In this document: positions 43,753 to 55,693 of the stretch, piece by piece
Position numbering within the stretch: the stretch's first letter is position 1
Layout of the letters: each line of letters starts with the position of its first letter
Assembly (NCBI RefSeq): GCF_050947875.1
Contig: NC_134576.1
Span: forward strand, 52,576,255-52,640,254
Origin: Dermacentor variabilis
Taxonomy: Eukaryota; Arthropoda; Arachnida; Ixodida; Ixodidae
Reading direction: 5' to 3'
Length of the DNA stretch: 64,000 nucleotides
Position numbers and translations under genes: made by a program
The notes under the pieces: model-generated
What the model was told of the DNA's origin: nothing
Seen by the model: the letters and a program-made list of their open reading frames with translations, nothing else
Database searches by the model: none

Positions 43753-44362
43753 CTATCATAAGAGCTGCACATTGGAGCCACCACTTTGCTATTCCAGACA
43801 GGAGAAACGAGGATGCTGTGTTTTCTACATGACCAGACCTTTCAATTCCGCTGTCACCAAAACATCATGCTTAGAGTCTTACTGCAGGTTTCATTTCAGA
43901 GAAATTTTATCAAAGATGAGGACACATGCCCTGTGCATCAAATCCCAATTTTTTGTTTTATCTTTTACCATATCCATAATGTCTGGCATCAATCCAGTCT
44001 TGAGTGATATTGCAGATAGCCAGGTTCTTAACATTTTTACTGTTGGAACGCGAAAGGTTTTTGCCAGGTACCTATATGCCTTTGGGCTATTGAAATATAG
44101 GTGGAGGGCAAACTGGCGGAACTCTTTTGGCCACTGTCATCCGTGCTTGTTCAGAGGTTACAGGTGCATATGAACACAATGAATTTCTAAAGTCTTTTTT
44201 GAGGTAACTGGATGACTGGGCCGATATCCGCGCTGGTGGGATGATGGCCGAGGCTGTTTTCAGTCTTGACACGGACCTCCATATGCTTGCCATCTCATCC
44301 AAATATTTCTGCATCCGCTTGTTTGTTCGTGGGGTAAAAGCCTTCCGAATTTGGCTCCAGCC
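43753..44362 (-). pseudogene. P-like transposase 1, N-terminal/central fragment
   Basis: The minus strand from 44,314 reads MQKYLDEMASIWRSV, then after a frame change NSPKAYRYLAKTFRVPTVKMLRTW and MHRACVLIFDKISLK. The SPKAYRYLRK...LP...TLRxW block followed by a LIFDxMSI-type block with the first catalytic Asp is the hallmark order of P-element-type transposases. A TGA follows DKISLK. At 44,375 an I-like element is inserted; beyond it (49,935 onward, minus) TTTACACCTACAG could be the splice acceptor of this exon. Confidence 0.72.
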
Positions 44363-44896
44363 CCTTTCTGTAGGCCCCGCAGGGGCGTCTGCGTCAGCAG
44401 GCGTTTGGTGTGTTGCGACACCACGGACCCGAGCACACGAAGGTTGGACCCTCCCGCGTGTAGCCGTGCGCGGCTTAGCCGTGTCCGGGGAAAGGGGGAT
44501 CCTGGGGGTTGAGCTGATGCCGGGTGTTCGGACCTTTAAGGCCCCCCGGCGGAGGCAACACGCCTCTTTGGCCTCGGCTTCACGTAGACGGCACCCCCGG
44601 ACTGACCCACCCGGGGGAAATCGGTAGTCGCCTTTTCCTGTCTCTCTCTTCTCAAACCTTCGTCTTTATCTCTCACTTTACATCTTTCCTGTCTTCTTCT
44701 CTCTTCCATTTACTTCCTTTCTCCACGGCGGCAAGGGTTAACCTTGTGTGGATATCCTACCTTGGGTACACCATATTGGGTTATAGTGATGGCGTGCGGC
44801 TGGCGTCGTGCAGGCTTGTACACAAGCTGTGCCGCGTCCCCTCGTTGGGCTCCGTGGTGGGCGGTCGGCGCTGTTGCCGAACATACACATTTTCCT

Positions 44897-46057
44897 ATGG
44901 CAGCGCAAGCCTCTGTTGTTTATGATCGGCGTCTGAAGAGATGCCGCACCGAAGTACCATTTCAATTTTCCTTTCAAAGCAACGCCCCAACATTCCCAAA
45001 GTACTACGTAGTGCATAGTGAAAGCAACATTCCGGTAAGGAAACTCTCTCCTTTCTTGGTAGCGAAGTGTCTGAAAGACAAAATCGGACCAACATACAAA
45101 GCATCCAAAATGTCTAGCGGGGACCTCCTCCTAGAACTGAATAACAAAGATCAAGCAGATAAGCTCTCTGAACTTACCAGTATTGGCGAAGCGACAGTGA
45201 CTGTTTCAGCCCACAGAACACTTAATACAAGCAGGGGAAGAAGACTTCATTGGTTTAAGCGACGAGGAACTGCTGGAAGGTTTCCAGGAACAAAATGTCA
45301 CTAAAGTACAAAGAATAGTAATCCGAAGAAACGATCAAGAAATCCGCACCAAACATGTTATACTCACCTTCAGAACAAGCGTAATGCCTACTTCACTCGA
45401 TGTAGGTTATGTCAAAGTCAATGTGAGACCGTATATCCCGAATCCCAGACGGTGTTTTAAGTGCCAACGATTTGGACATGCTTCACATGCATGCCGAGGA
45501 CAAACAACGTGTGCTAAATGTAGCTCTAACGACCACCAATCAGAGAATTGCACCTCTTCGCCACATTGTGTTAACTGCAAGGGAGATCACCCAGCTTATT
45601 CGCGGTCCTGCCCTTGCTGGAAAAAAGAAAAAGAAGTCACGAAAGAATTTCGTTCTTTGAAGCCCGAAAGCGGCTATCGTATCTTCCGCGAAGAAGTTAT
45701 GCCGATGTGGCGCAGGCGGGGGCAGCGTCACAGAGGCCTCCGGAGTCCTCCGAGCCCACGCGCAGTGGTGCCGCAGTGACTCCTCGCGCCCCCGTGGTGG
45801 AAGCAGTCAGTACTGCTCCACCCTCTTCGACGGCCCTGCAAACACCAGTCCCGCAGGGCCCTAAAATCAAACGGACCCCAAGGCCCGAGGCACGTGTCTC
45901 GGCGCCTAACTCTCGGTCCTCCAGCGCCTCAGAGAGAGCGACGGAGGTCGACACAAAAACCCCGGTGTCATTGACACCGAAGGACAAGCGCTCTCTAGAG
46001 CGCGGTAAGAGGGATAAAATCCCAGTAACCACTCAAATTAAGAAAGCGATAACCTAA
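44897..46057 (+). pseudogene. I-like element ORF1 (gag-like, three zinc knuckles), two frameshifts
   Basis: ORF1 would bind element RNA. It begins MAAQASVVYDRRLKR. Frame 1 runs to about 45,235 (NTSRG), where a frameshift leads to EEDFIGLSDEELLEGF. The knuckles are CFKCQRFGHASHAC, CAKCSSNDHQSENC and CVNCKGDHPAYSRSC (about 45,450-45,615). A second frameshift near 45,660 leads to EARKRLSYLPRRSYADVAQAG. A proline- and serine-rich tail ends at KKAIT. The start was chosen as the first ATG of the frame with family-like wording; an upstream in-frame ATG at 44,744 lies in the leader. Confidence 0.88.
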
Positions 46058-46154
46058 AGGTTATCGCTCATTTGTATGAGCTTTTTTATCCATGTCACCT
46101 ATAATCCCACATCTTAGTTTTTCATAGTGCCATTTCTTACCCTTCAATTCCAAG

Positions 46155-49100
46155 ATGGCTTTTATTATCCATTGGAATTGTAGAGGCCTTTTACACAACT
46201 TAGGTGACATCAAAGACTTGTTAAGTAACTTCTCTCCTGTGGCCTTGTGCTTACAAGAAACAAACTTAGGCGAAAAGCACAAAAACATTTTAAAAGGATT
46301 CACCGTTGTACGGCGCGATCGTACTCAGGCGAACCGGCTTTCGGGTGGCGTAGCTATAGTTCTACGGAACGGCATTGCAGCTAGAGAAGTTACCATTAAT
46401 ACTCACTTGGAAGCCATTGCTGTCACGGTTTTAGCACATAAAACCATTGCCATTTGTTCAATGTACATTCCACCACATTCCCATCTTACTGTAGGAGATA
46501 TGGAGTTAGTTTTAAACCAGCTACCCAAACCTTTTTTAATAGCAGGTGATTTTAACGCTCATAACATCTTATGGGGTAGCAAAACAACTGACACCAGGGG
46601 ACAAACACTTGAAGATTTTATCCTGACTAACGAAATATGCCTTTTAAACACTGGTGCGCCAACCTACTGCTCCCCAAGCACAGGAGCTATGAGCTGCCTT
46701 GATCTGGTGCTGTGCACTCCATCTCTGTTGATCGATTTTAAATGGAGTGTTATTAACAATCCTTATGGTAGTGATCATATGCCCGGCATTATTAAAAATA
46801 CATCTGCTTTCCCTACAGTCCCACTAAGACCACCCCGTTGGAAACTCCATCTAGCAGACTGGCCTCTCTTCAGCGAGAAGGCCAGTCTTGACCACATATC
46901 AGATCAACAAACAATAGACGAAATGAATGAAAATATTATTGCCTCCATACTTGCTGCAGCAGAACAGACGATCCCGCAGTCCTCCGGCTTCTTAAGGAAA
47001 AAACTAAAACCCTGGTGGACGAATGAATGCACTCAAACGAAAAAAGCACAAAACAAAGCATGGGGTATCTTTCGGCGATATCCAACATATGATAACCTCC
47101 TGAATTTCAAAAAAGCAAAGGCGAAAGCCAGGCACACGCGTAGGCAAGCCGAAAGATAGTCCTGGCAAACCTATGTATCCTCCATCAATAGCTCAATAAC
47201 ATCCAAAAGAATGTGGGATCAGCTTCGAAAGTTTAGAAGCGAGTACGCTCCTTATACGATCCCCATACTGTCACCTCCAGGTACACAAACGAATTTAAAA
47301 GAACAAGCAGATATATTAGGGCAGCATTTCCATAACATATCAAGCTCACTAAACTACTCCACTGAATTTCAAAAGTATAAACAATCAGCAGAAAAACAAA
47401 AGCTTCCGACAGCCGGAAGTTCCGAGAAACCATATAATGCACCCCTAACACTTTCCGAAATTAACAGAGTACTCACTACTGGCAAAAAAACAGCACCTGG
47501 TCCGGACAGAATACATTACACAATGCTCGCACACCTATCTTCAAAAGCAGTTAAGACATTGCTCCGCTTTTTTAACATAATCTGGGAAACAGGAAAAATG
47601 CCGAATGCGTGGAAAAAAGCCATTATAATCCCTTTCCTGAAAGCTGGAAAGCATCCTACAACAGCTACAAGCTACCGACCTATAGCACTAACAAGCTGTC
47701 TCGCCAAGTCCAATGAATCTATTATAAACATCAGATTGGCATACGTCCTCGAAAATGAGAACCTGCTCGATAATCATCAGTGTGGGTACAAGAAAGGCTG
47801 CTCCACAACAGATCATCTAGTTCGGTTGGAACACGAGATACGTGCGGCCTTTCTACAAAAGCAATACTGTCTCAGAGTTTTCTTTGATCTTGAAAAAGCG
47901 TACGACACAACATGGAGGTTCCGTATTTTAAGGGATTTAGCGGATTTAGGGATCCGCGGCAGAATGCTTAAATGTCTAGCTGATTTCATGTCCGATCGCA
48001 CATTCCAGGTGCGTTTAGGAACGGTGCTGTCCAGCGTATTTATTCAGCAAAACGAAATGAACTCGCTGAATAATGTAATTCCATCTTCTATAATGCATTC
48101 ACTATATGTGGATGATCTTCAAATTGCATGTCGTGCATCGAACATGGCAACCTGCGAACGACAAATTCAAATTACACTAAACAAACTAACGCAGTGGGCA
48201 TCTGAAAACGGCTTTCGCTTCTCAAGTGAAAAAACGATTAGTGTTGCCTTTACACAAAAAAGAGGCCTACAACCAGATCCCATCCTTAAACTACAGGATG
48301 CCACACTACCCGTGAAACAAGAACACAAGTTTCTGGGTGTTCTGTTTGATAAAAAGTTGAACTTTCTCGCACACATCAATAGTATTAAAATCAAAGCGAA
48401 CAATGCACTCAACATTCTAAAAATCCTCGCCCGGAAACGGTGGGGCTCTGACCGTAAATGCCTGCTACACATCTACCGCACTTTGTTGCGTAGCATATTA
48501 GACTATGGTAGCATTACATATGGTTCAGCCAGACTATCTTACGTCCGACGACTTGATCCAGTCCATAACCTAGGACTACGACTAGCATGCGGTGCTTACA
48601 GAACATCACCTATAGAGAGCTTACATGTTGAATGTAATGAACCTCCTTTACAGCATCGCAGAGCGCTACTAACTTTTTCGTACATACTCAGAATCCGATC
48701 CTCACCACAACACATATGCTACAACATCGTCACAAAGTGCAGCTCACGCTTACTATACACAAATAAACCAAACATGATTAGGCCGCTTATCTTGCGATAC
48801 GAGGAATACTGTCGGGATTATGACATCCCTCGGGAAGTCCTCCAGGTTGCCAGAAAGCCAGAACGTTTACCCCCGTGGTGTGATCTCAACGCGTTATGTG
48901 ATTGGACACTAACACATCTAAAGAAAGGAGACACACCACATCAACACATTATAGAAGAATTCCGCTCTCTTCAAGACAAGTATATAAACTACACAGAATT
49001 CTATACTGATGGCTCTAAAACCGAAAAACACGTGGGTGTAGGGGCCATAACAGAAAATTGGGAAACATGTATTCGATTACCTCAGCATGCCTCTGTCTAC

Positions 49101-49820
49101 ACAGCCGAAGTGTACGCGATATGGACGGTAGTTCAAAAGATCATTGCTGACAAACTTGAAAACACTGTCATATACACAGATTCATTAAGCGTACTGAAGG
49201 CTCTACACATAAAATCCCAAAGTGAACCCTTGTTAGGCTACATTTTGAATGCATTAACGTCAAACAAATATGGCAGATCAATTAAGTTATGCTGGGTACC
49301 AAGCCATGTTGGAATATTGGGTAACGAAGCGGCGGATAGATGCGCATCAATGGCAGTGTACAAAAACATTCAAAATACAGCACTTCCATATAAAGACAGT
49401 GTCAATGCGATTCGGAAGGCCTTGACATCAAAATGGCAACGCGATTGGGACACTTGTTTAAGCAACAAGCTTCATCTAATTAAACCTGTAATTGGAGAGA
49501 GGAAATCATGCAGTCACCAGCAACGATTCTACGAGGTGATATTGTGTCGACTTCGAATTGGACACACACATCTGACGCACAATTTCCTTCTCCGAAAAGA
49601 AAACCCGCCAACATGCGAAAAATGTAATGAAGCTCTTACGGTCATGCACATCTTAATAACATGTCCACACATCGATACACTGAGACGGAGGTTTTTACAC
49701 AGCCTGTATAAATTGCACATTCCATTACACCCTACCCTATTACTAGCAGATGACCCCCTAGTGCCATTTCCTAACCTCTTCGACTTTTTAGAAAAAACTG
49801 GCTATTTACACCAGCTATAA
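46155..49820 (+). pseudogene. I-like element ORF2: endonuclease, RT, RNase H; one stop and an RT-block deletion
   Basis: One frame of 1,222 codons is interrupted only by TAG at 47,157-47,159. Endonuclease: IHWNCRGL, CLQETNLG, AGDFNAHN, YGSDHMPG. RT: APGPDRIHYTML, SYRPIALTSCLAK, FFDLEKAYDTTW and the catalytic MHSLYVDDLQIA (about 48,100). Between FIQQN and EMNSLNN (about 48,050) the expected G.PQGS block is absent, an in-frame loss of about 16 residues that should abolish activity. RNase H (about residues 945-1,080): FYTDGSKT, YTAEVYAI, IYTDSLSVLKAL, VPSHVGILGNEAAD, with all acidic residues present. A C-terminal knuckle CEKCNEALTVMHILITC follows. Confidence 0.93.
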
Positions 49821-49976
49821 TGTAATGCAGGTTTACCTGCCATAACGGTCCGTTTTATTATGTCTTGTGACTGGCGCAGCATGGCCTTAGTTGCCTTTGT
49901 GCCACTAAACCCAAACTAACTACCTTTCTGTAGGTGTAAATGGCAGCTCTTGCGATGAGGACCAATATGTACTTGG

Positions 49977-50210
49977 CGCAGACTCTGTGGGGGCAGAGCA
50001 GTAATACATAAGATACAGCACTGGCAAGAAGGTCAGCACTTAGCTGCACATTAGCTATGGACGCACCTTGAACGACTCACTGGGTCGTGCTGACTGGGTC
50101 GTGCTGACTCGGTCGAGACGCGCTCGGGACAGGCTCTGTTGGGGCAGAACAGTAACACATCAGGCGCAAGAACACATGCCATGAGGTCAGCCATTAGCCG
50201 TACATCAGCT
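49977..50210. repeat. Divergent tandem duplication, about 150-bp period
   Basis: CTCTGTGGGGGCAGAGCAGTAA and later AAGGTCAGCACTTAGC at 49,985-50,056 recur as CTCTGTTGGGGCAGAACAGTAA and GAGGTCAGCCATTAGC at 50,133-50,210. The two are roughly three quarters identical. Between them (about 50,076-50,117) ACTGGGTCGTGCTG is itself repeated about three times in tandem. Non-coding. Confidence 0.8.
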
Positions 50211-50464
50211 CTTTTTTTAAAAGAAGGCTTATTTTGCAACTTCAGGAATAAAGGGTCGGTCCACTTCACTGCGTTGAGGCTACTACTCATCATGCATTGT
50301 AATGAAAGAAAATCTGTTTTCACAAGCGAATAAGCTTGCATTTCTCTTGTGACCTTTATTGTGCTACATGTCAAGCTACTCTCGTGTGCAAGTGTAGCAT
50401 GACATTTGTGTCAAAGAAATGCGGTGGTTGTTTACAAGTAGCATTGGTTAATTGAGTCATTTCA

Positions 50465-51010
50465 AAGTGAGGATGAACGGCGAATATCTCGGCAAACTTT
50501 GATTTACAGATGACATTATTCTGCTCAGCAACACTAGGGATGAGTTATAGCAAATGTTTGGAGAAGTTAGCAGAGAAAGTTTAAAAGTGGGGTTGAAGAT
50601 TAATATGCAGAATACAAAGCTAATGATCAATAGTCAGGCAAGGGAACAAGAATTCAGGATCGCCAGTCAGCCTTAAAGTTTTTGAAGGAGTGCATTTACC
50701 TAGATCAACTACACACATTGGACTATTTTCATGAGAGGGAAATTAACAGAATTAAAAAAGCTTAGAGCGCATATGGCAGACGTTGTCAGTTCGACTGGAA
50801 GCTCACTACTATCGCTGAAAATAAAGGTATACAATCAATGCTTTCGTTAAGGACTGCGCATACAGCGCTGGAATGATAAATGTTAGGCGTAACGTTGAGA
50901 CAGGAAGAGCGGTGGGCATCAGAGAACAAACGGGGATAGCCGATATTCTTTTTGACGTTAAGAAAGAAAAATGGAACTGGGCAGATTATGTAATGCGTAG
51001 GTTAGATTAC
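50465..51010 (+). pseudogene. RTE family 2 relic, plus strand
   Basis: Reads MNGEYLGKL then FTDDIILLSNTRDEL, where the FADD box is now FTDD. It continues with SLKVGLKINMQNTKLMINSQAREQEFRIASQ, KIKVYNQCF, and finally a WNWADYVMRRLDYWW stretch at about 50,970. These are the RT catalytic box and C-terminal region of the RTE family seen at 15.4 and 26.3 kb. Truncated at both ends, with many stops. Confidence 0.82.
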
Positions 51011-53112
51011 TGGTGGACGTCTACGACTGTGCTATTACATTTCAAGAAAGATCCTTTTTGGTCCCGTATGGATTTCACACAAGAGATTAGGGAAACTTAT
51101 GTAGTGTTTTCTTTTTATGTTTGAAATAATAATAGTAAACGGCAAATAGGAAGAAACATTCAAATGATTGGCTAATACATGACATGCATCTCAAGACTAG
51201 CAAGCCAATACAGCATTTATCAAGGATTTTATTTCTGAACTCATTTTGTTTACCTTGTCGCAGCAGCCAAAGTCCACACACTGGCCGTGTTGTAGCAAAC
51301 AGTAGCTTCTCTTCAATGCGTGGAGTGCCTTGCTTTACACAGGCACTATCATTTTTACTGCGTGTCTGGGAAAAAAATATTGACTGCATCAAAAATTAAA
51401 CAAAGAAAAATTTCGTTATGTGAAATGCAAAAAGCTGTTACAATGTAACGGTTTATGACTGCAGAAAACATGCAAACGTTAACCCCAGAAACATGGTTAA
51501 CATGCATGTTAACCCCAGAAAGCTCGAACACCGCTCCACGTCAAAAAAAGAAAATTGCTCACATGTATTTCTGGTCACAGAGTATATTAGTGTGAAGAAA
51601 ACAGCAAAATTCAGTAAAAATGAATTAGTAAAATTCTCATACTAATTAATTTGCTGAACTATTCACAACTGAACACTCCCTCTAGAATGTAGGCTGCACA
51701 TTGGGTGTAGAGCACAAAATCAGATTTTTCAGGCAAAAAATTTAGCATATAAAATGATGTGTTAGGCTTTGTGGGGTTCAATAAACATTGCTACTGTTCA
51801 TAACATTGATGTCTGCCTAACTACAATGTGTGTCAACAGCTTAAGTATTATTAGGATCACAAATGACAGCATTTATGGGCTCATTTATACACTAGGAGGG
51901 GTCACACTACTAGTTCCACAAGCAAACGCATGAAAGACATGAAGCTATTAGGACTTTATATGTATTTTTCTTTCCACGAACGTCATGTACCGGTTCCCTA
52001 TTGCAAAAATAAACGCCCTAAGGTAAACCAAACTAAACAAAAACTTGGAACCAACAACAATGAAATATTATTGAATTATCATCCGTGCAACTCTTTAATG
52101 CATTAAATTCAATACTTTCACTTCAATTTGCCAAAAGAAAAAAAGTTGTCAGTGGACAAGAAAATGAGCCATGCCCACAGATACAAGGTGAAAAAAGCGA
52201 CGCAAGTTCCGATATCTTTTTTCGAGATTTTGTGTGTATAACGACCGCCTGCTGCGAGTGTGCGGCGTTTCTGACACCCTCTGTCGTACAAAATATCCTT
52301 GATGTGACCAAACAGGGCAACAAAGGAAGACAATAATTAGAAGTAAACTCTGACTCACAGATGTTCGCAACCAAAGGTTTATTTCGATAACAACAACAGA
52401 AAGTCCTGACAGCAGATATGTAATGCAAGATATAGTTAGTTATCTCCGCCTGAAAGTTAATGGTAGCACTATTGCACAAGGATTCAGGCAGCAATATTAA
52501 ACGACTCACTGGTACTGCTGTCGTCTGTCGCAGACTACGGTTCCCGTATGGATGCTGACGCATAGCTCACAACCGAAACCTAGCTTTCACGCTTACATGT
52601 CCGCTTGAAAACACATCAGTTCACCCCAATTTAAATAATGCAAGACATCGGAGCACAATAAACTAGTTCTAGCAACAAAGCAGCAACCACTTTAAGCGTA
52701 CGAACGAATCAATCCGTGCCACCATGCACTCGAAAATACCGGTAAAAATTTTAATCCAGGCCAGAGGTCATGTGGAAAATCAATGATGCTGAAAGCTATT
52801 CACATTTATAGTGACAAAATAAAGAATAAACTTACTAATAAAGAGTAGCAACGATAATTTTGTACTGTTTTTTATGTAATGAAAATGCTTTGACAAATGT
52901 AGGAGAAAGGCTGTAAGGTAAAATTGCGCTTATTAGGCCGCCTCTAGCGGGAAATATTTAAACTAATGCGAGCATCCTTTAAGTGTCTCCACTAAGCTTG
53001 TTTTATTAGCAGCAGCAGGCGGTAAATTTTTTTCGCCCGCTATGGCCATTTGTTGAACTTGATTGTGCTTACCTCTGACCACGGCTGCTCGGTAAAACGC
53101 ATGAGGAGTGGC
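51011..53112. other. AT-rich sequence, no gene recognised
   Basis: Short frames on both strands without family resemblance. GTTAACCCCAGAAA occurs twice (about 51,478 and 51,510). No transposon ends seen. Confidence 0.45.
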
Positions 53113-53185
53113 CAATATGTTTAGATTAGGTCAGTTTAGATGTTTAGATTAGGTAAGCTTAGGTAATGTTTAAATTAGGTAAGCG
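53113..53185. repeat. Short degenerate tandem repeat, TGTTTAGATTAGGT unit
   Basis: About four imperfect units (TGTTTAGATTAGGT, AGTTTAGATGTTTAGATT, AGGTAAGCTTAGGTAA, TGTTTAAATTAGGT), joined by AAGC spacers. Confidence 0.75.
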
Positions 53186-53252
53186 CACGCGGTCGCCATG
53201 GCGACAGAGCGGGTCCCTCCCGTCTCAAGCGCTGAGGAGGTGCTGCGGTCGC

Positions 53253-53400
53253 GTTAGGGTTGGAGCTACTGTATATGCTACCTAAGGTAGCAGAGTTGCG
53301 CATCTGTTCTATCTAGAGTCACTGGAAAAAATTTCAGAGTACCGCAAAGGTCGGGATTTGACTGGCAACACTGAGCGGCCACCGCCATATACCTTCCAAG
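53253..53400 (+). repeat. Repeat block whose parts recur inverted at 55.2-55.3 and 57.0 kb
   Basis: The left part (CTGTATATGCTACCTAAGGTAGCAGAGT-type, containing the near-palindrome TGCTACCTAAGGTAGCA) recurs inverted at 56,973-57,022. The middle part (CTAGAGTCACTGG then AAAAAATTTCAGAGTACCGCA) recurs inverted at 55,294-55,327. The part GCCATATACCTTCCAAG recurs inverted at 55,215-55,231. A dispersed repeat or duplicated upstream region is likely. Confidence 0.75.
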
Positions 53401-55214
53401 CCGACTGCGTCGCGGGAAGGCCGCCGTGTTGGAAGAGCTTGATATTCGCTGACACGTCGGGTTGAGTGTTTACTGAAGTACAAATACTTGGTGCCCGGAG
53501 ATAATGGTTGCTAAGAACGAAAATAAAATGTTATGTTGTGCGAAGTAATGCAGCCGGTGGTTATTTTGCACGCCGATCGTGTTTACTGCTGGAACTGTGC
53601 TACGATTGTGGGCAGCAGCTTAGCACTGCTATCGGGAGCTTATGCACGCGCTTTTTCCCCCTTCCGTGGAGCGGGCTACGAAGGAAACATTTCGTCACAT
53701 CGAGCCGGAATGAGGCAAGCTTGTGTTTTGGGCATGAACATTGTGGACCGCCGTCGGGTTCTATTGAATGTTTCCAAGCAGGACGAAACTAACACCCTAC
53801 AGTCTCACAGGCACGTACGTTCATTGTATAATTTCACAAGCTAAATCGGATACATCTAATTTAGTTTGTAAACGGATACCGCGCGTTCTCGATTCTGCAG
53901 GGCGACTTTGTCCGCCGTATACGCACGACACACTGCGACTGCCGTGTGCGCACCGGTGTTTTGCCGTGATCGTAAGACGATCTGTGCACAGCAGGCGTAA
54001 AAACCAACTTTGATGACCATTTTGCGCACTAAATCTTGTGGAAGGCCAATATGAGCCATTTGCGTGATTACAGCAACGTATATGTACTTCTGTACACTGA
54101 TAATGAGCGACAGTTTGCTACATTGCGATTTATGAACGCGGCTGTCTAGTGCGTTCATGGGCGGCTACTCAACTTATGTATGACTGTTTTCTTAGACTGC
54201 CAAGATTTGCTGCCTATGTAAAAAAAAAAGCAGAAACGCCCGCTGGTGACGCAGCACTTTTTTTCTAAGTTACATAGGCGAAGTATGAAATTCTTGTGCT
54301 TTTAGAGCGGCTTATGTAACATGCATAGTGACAGAGTGAAACTAAAGCTACTGGGTGTTCTGTTGTTTTGTATTTCTTGTTATGCATCAAGCACAACATT
54401 ATTTGGGTATGCACTGTAGCATTTCAACATAAAACATAATATGTATGCTGACTTCAGTTCATTGCATGTGCTCGGCTTATAAGCTCAAAATTTGAAGCAT
54501 GTGTTCTGAATACCACCTGGCCATTGGTTTCAAGCTCGAAATGCGTATGTATAAATGAGCAAAGGATAAGTCATGGGCCTTGGGCCTCGTATTGACCATG
54601 TTTTTATTGACTGCGATCGTCACGACCTGCGAAAAACAAGTGTCATATGGGTCGAGTGACTCGAGGCGAGAGCGCGCTCACGTGCGCGGAGAAATTATGC
54701 GAGTACCTGGTGCACGTGAGGACGCGGAATTCTCGCGCAACAAGTGTGCCTTCGCGTGCCACGAGCACGGAATAACCGCGTGTGTTGAGCAACAAACGCG
54801 TACACGTGTACCCGCGTCAAGCGTGCAAGACGCGAACGATCCCTGCAATGAACTCCTATTTTCGTAGCATCGCTAACACCGCGTGCACTTCGCTTAAATA
54901 TCTTCTAAAACAGTGCCGAAAAGCACAAGCAAGGTGTACTTATAGCTCGCACACGCGGGTGTTTTTTGTAGGCATGAAGTTCTCCCGGCCGATTCTGTGT
55001 AACCACGCAGAACGACGCTCTCGGTCATTTTTCCCAGTCAGACTCTAGAAAAAAAGTATTTCCAGCCTCAGTTCGGTTGCTGCATCCGAAGGCGCAGCAG
55101 CCAGGCATGATTTCCTTGCAGTCAAATGCGAGCGCGACAATCGGAACACACACACAAAAAAAAACGTAGGGAACCTGCGCTGCCTGCGCTCTAACTCAGC
55201 CGGCCCGCCCGGCG
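53401..55214. other. Loop between inverted repeat copies; no gene recognised
   Basis: Overlapping short frames at 53,508-53,844 and 54,580-55,048 show no recognised domain. AAATAAAATG lies at 53,521. Confidence 0.4.
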
Positions 55215-55327
55215 CTTGGAAGGTATATGGCACCTCAGAGGTCACATGGTACGGTTGGGCCAATGAAAGCGTCGGCGGCGCGGGGAAAACAAATGCGGTA
55301 CTCTGAAATTTTTTCCAGTGACTCTAG
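55215..55327 (-). repeat. Inverted copy of the 53.3-kb repeat
   Basis: Two blocks of 17 and 34 bp are exact or nearly exact reverse complements of 53,384-53,400 and 53,313-53,346, in the expected inverted order. Confidence 0.8.
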
Positions 55328-55624
55328 TTCTATCAAGCCGCTAGCGCCTCTATTGGCAGAACGTCATCATGTGATAGTCAAGCAACCGTGCATGGCGGAG
55401 AAGCAGATGCTGAGGCCACTTTTTGTATTTTCCGATGCCGCCGCTGCAGCGAACTGGATTAACACAAGTTTATCGCCAGTCAAATTCAAAGCGAATCCGG
55501 TCGGTCTTGGCGTTCGCTGTTCGCGTGCTGGCTAGCTGCGGAGCAACAAAACAATGTGCGCAGCGCACCTCACTGTTGGTTCATCGCAGTGTGATCGCAG
55601 TTCTATCGGAATGATATAACGACC

Positions 55625-55693
55625 GAGTGCCCTGCTCCCAACTGCACGAATCGCTCTGAAAGCGGGAAAACTTTTTATTCGATCCCATGCACC
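55625..55693 (+). pseudogene. Possible start of a THAP zinc finger
   Basis: One frame reads ECPAPNCTNRSESGKTFYSIP. The C-x4-C spacing followed by N.R.....F..IP resembles the first third of a THAP DNA-binding domain, which P-element and THAP9-type transposases carry at their N-terminus. The rest of the domain is not seen downstream; an intron or decay would explain that. Short match, so uncertain. Confidence 0.35.

Larger units (their letters stand above)
44375..49922 (+). mobile_element. I-like non-LTR retrotransposon, nearly complete, with 12-bp target duplication
   Basis: CCTTTCTGTAGG flanks it on both sides (44,363-44,374 and 49,923-49,934), giving a 5.5-kb insertion. The layout is a GC-rich 5' leader (about 500 bases) starting CCCCGCAGGGGCG, then ORF1 with three zinc knuckles. 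ORF2 follows with endonuclease, RT and RNase H, and then a short 3' UTR ending CACTAAACCCAAAC. Presence of RNase H plus knuckle-bearing ORF1 points to the I superfamily. It is inserted in the P-like gene, opposite in orientation. Confidence 0.93.

Noticed and set aside
43372..43784. Long overlapping open frames on both strands
   Set aside because: They lie in the GC-rich hAT-like MITE, where stop codons are rare because of base composition; no domain is seen.
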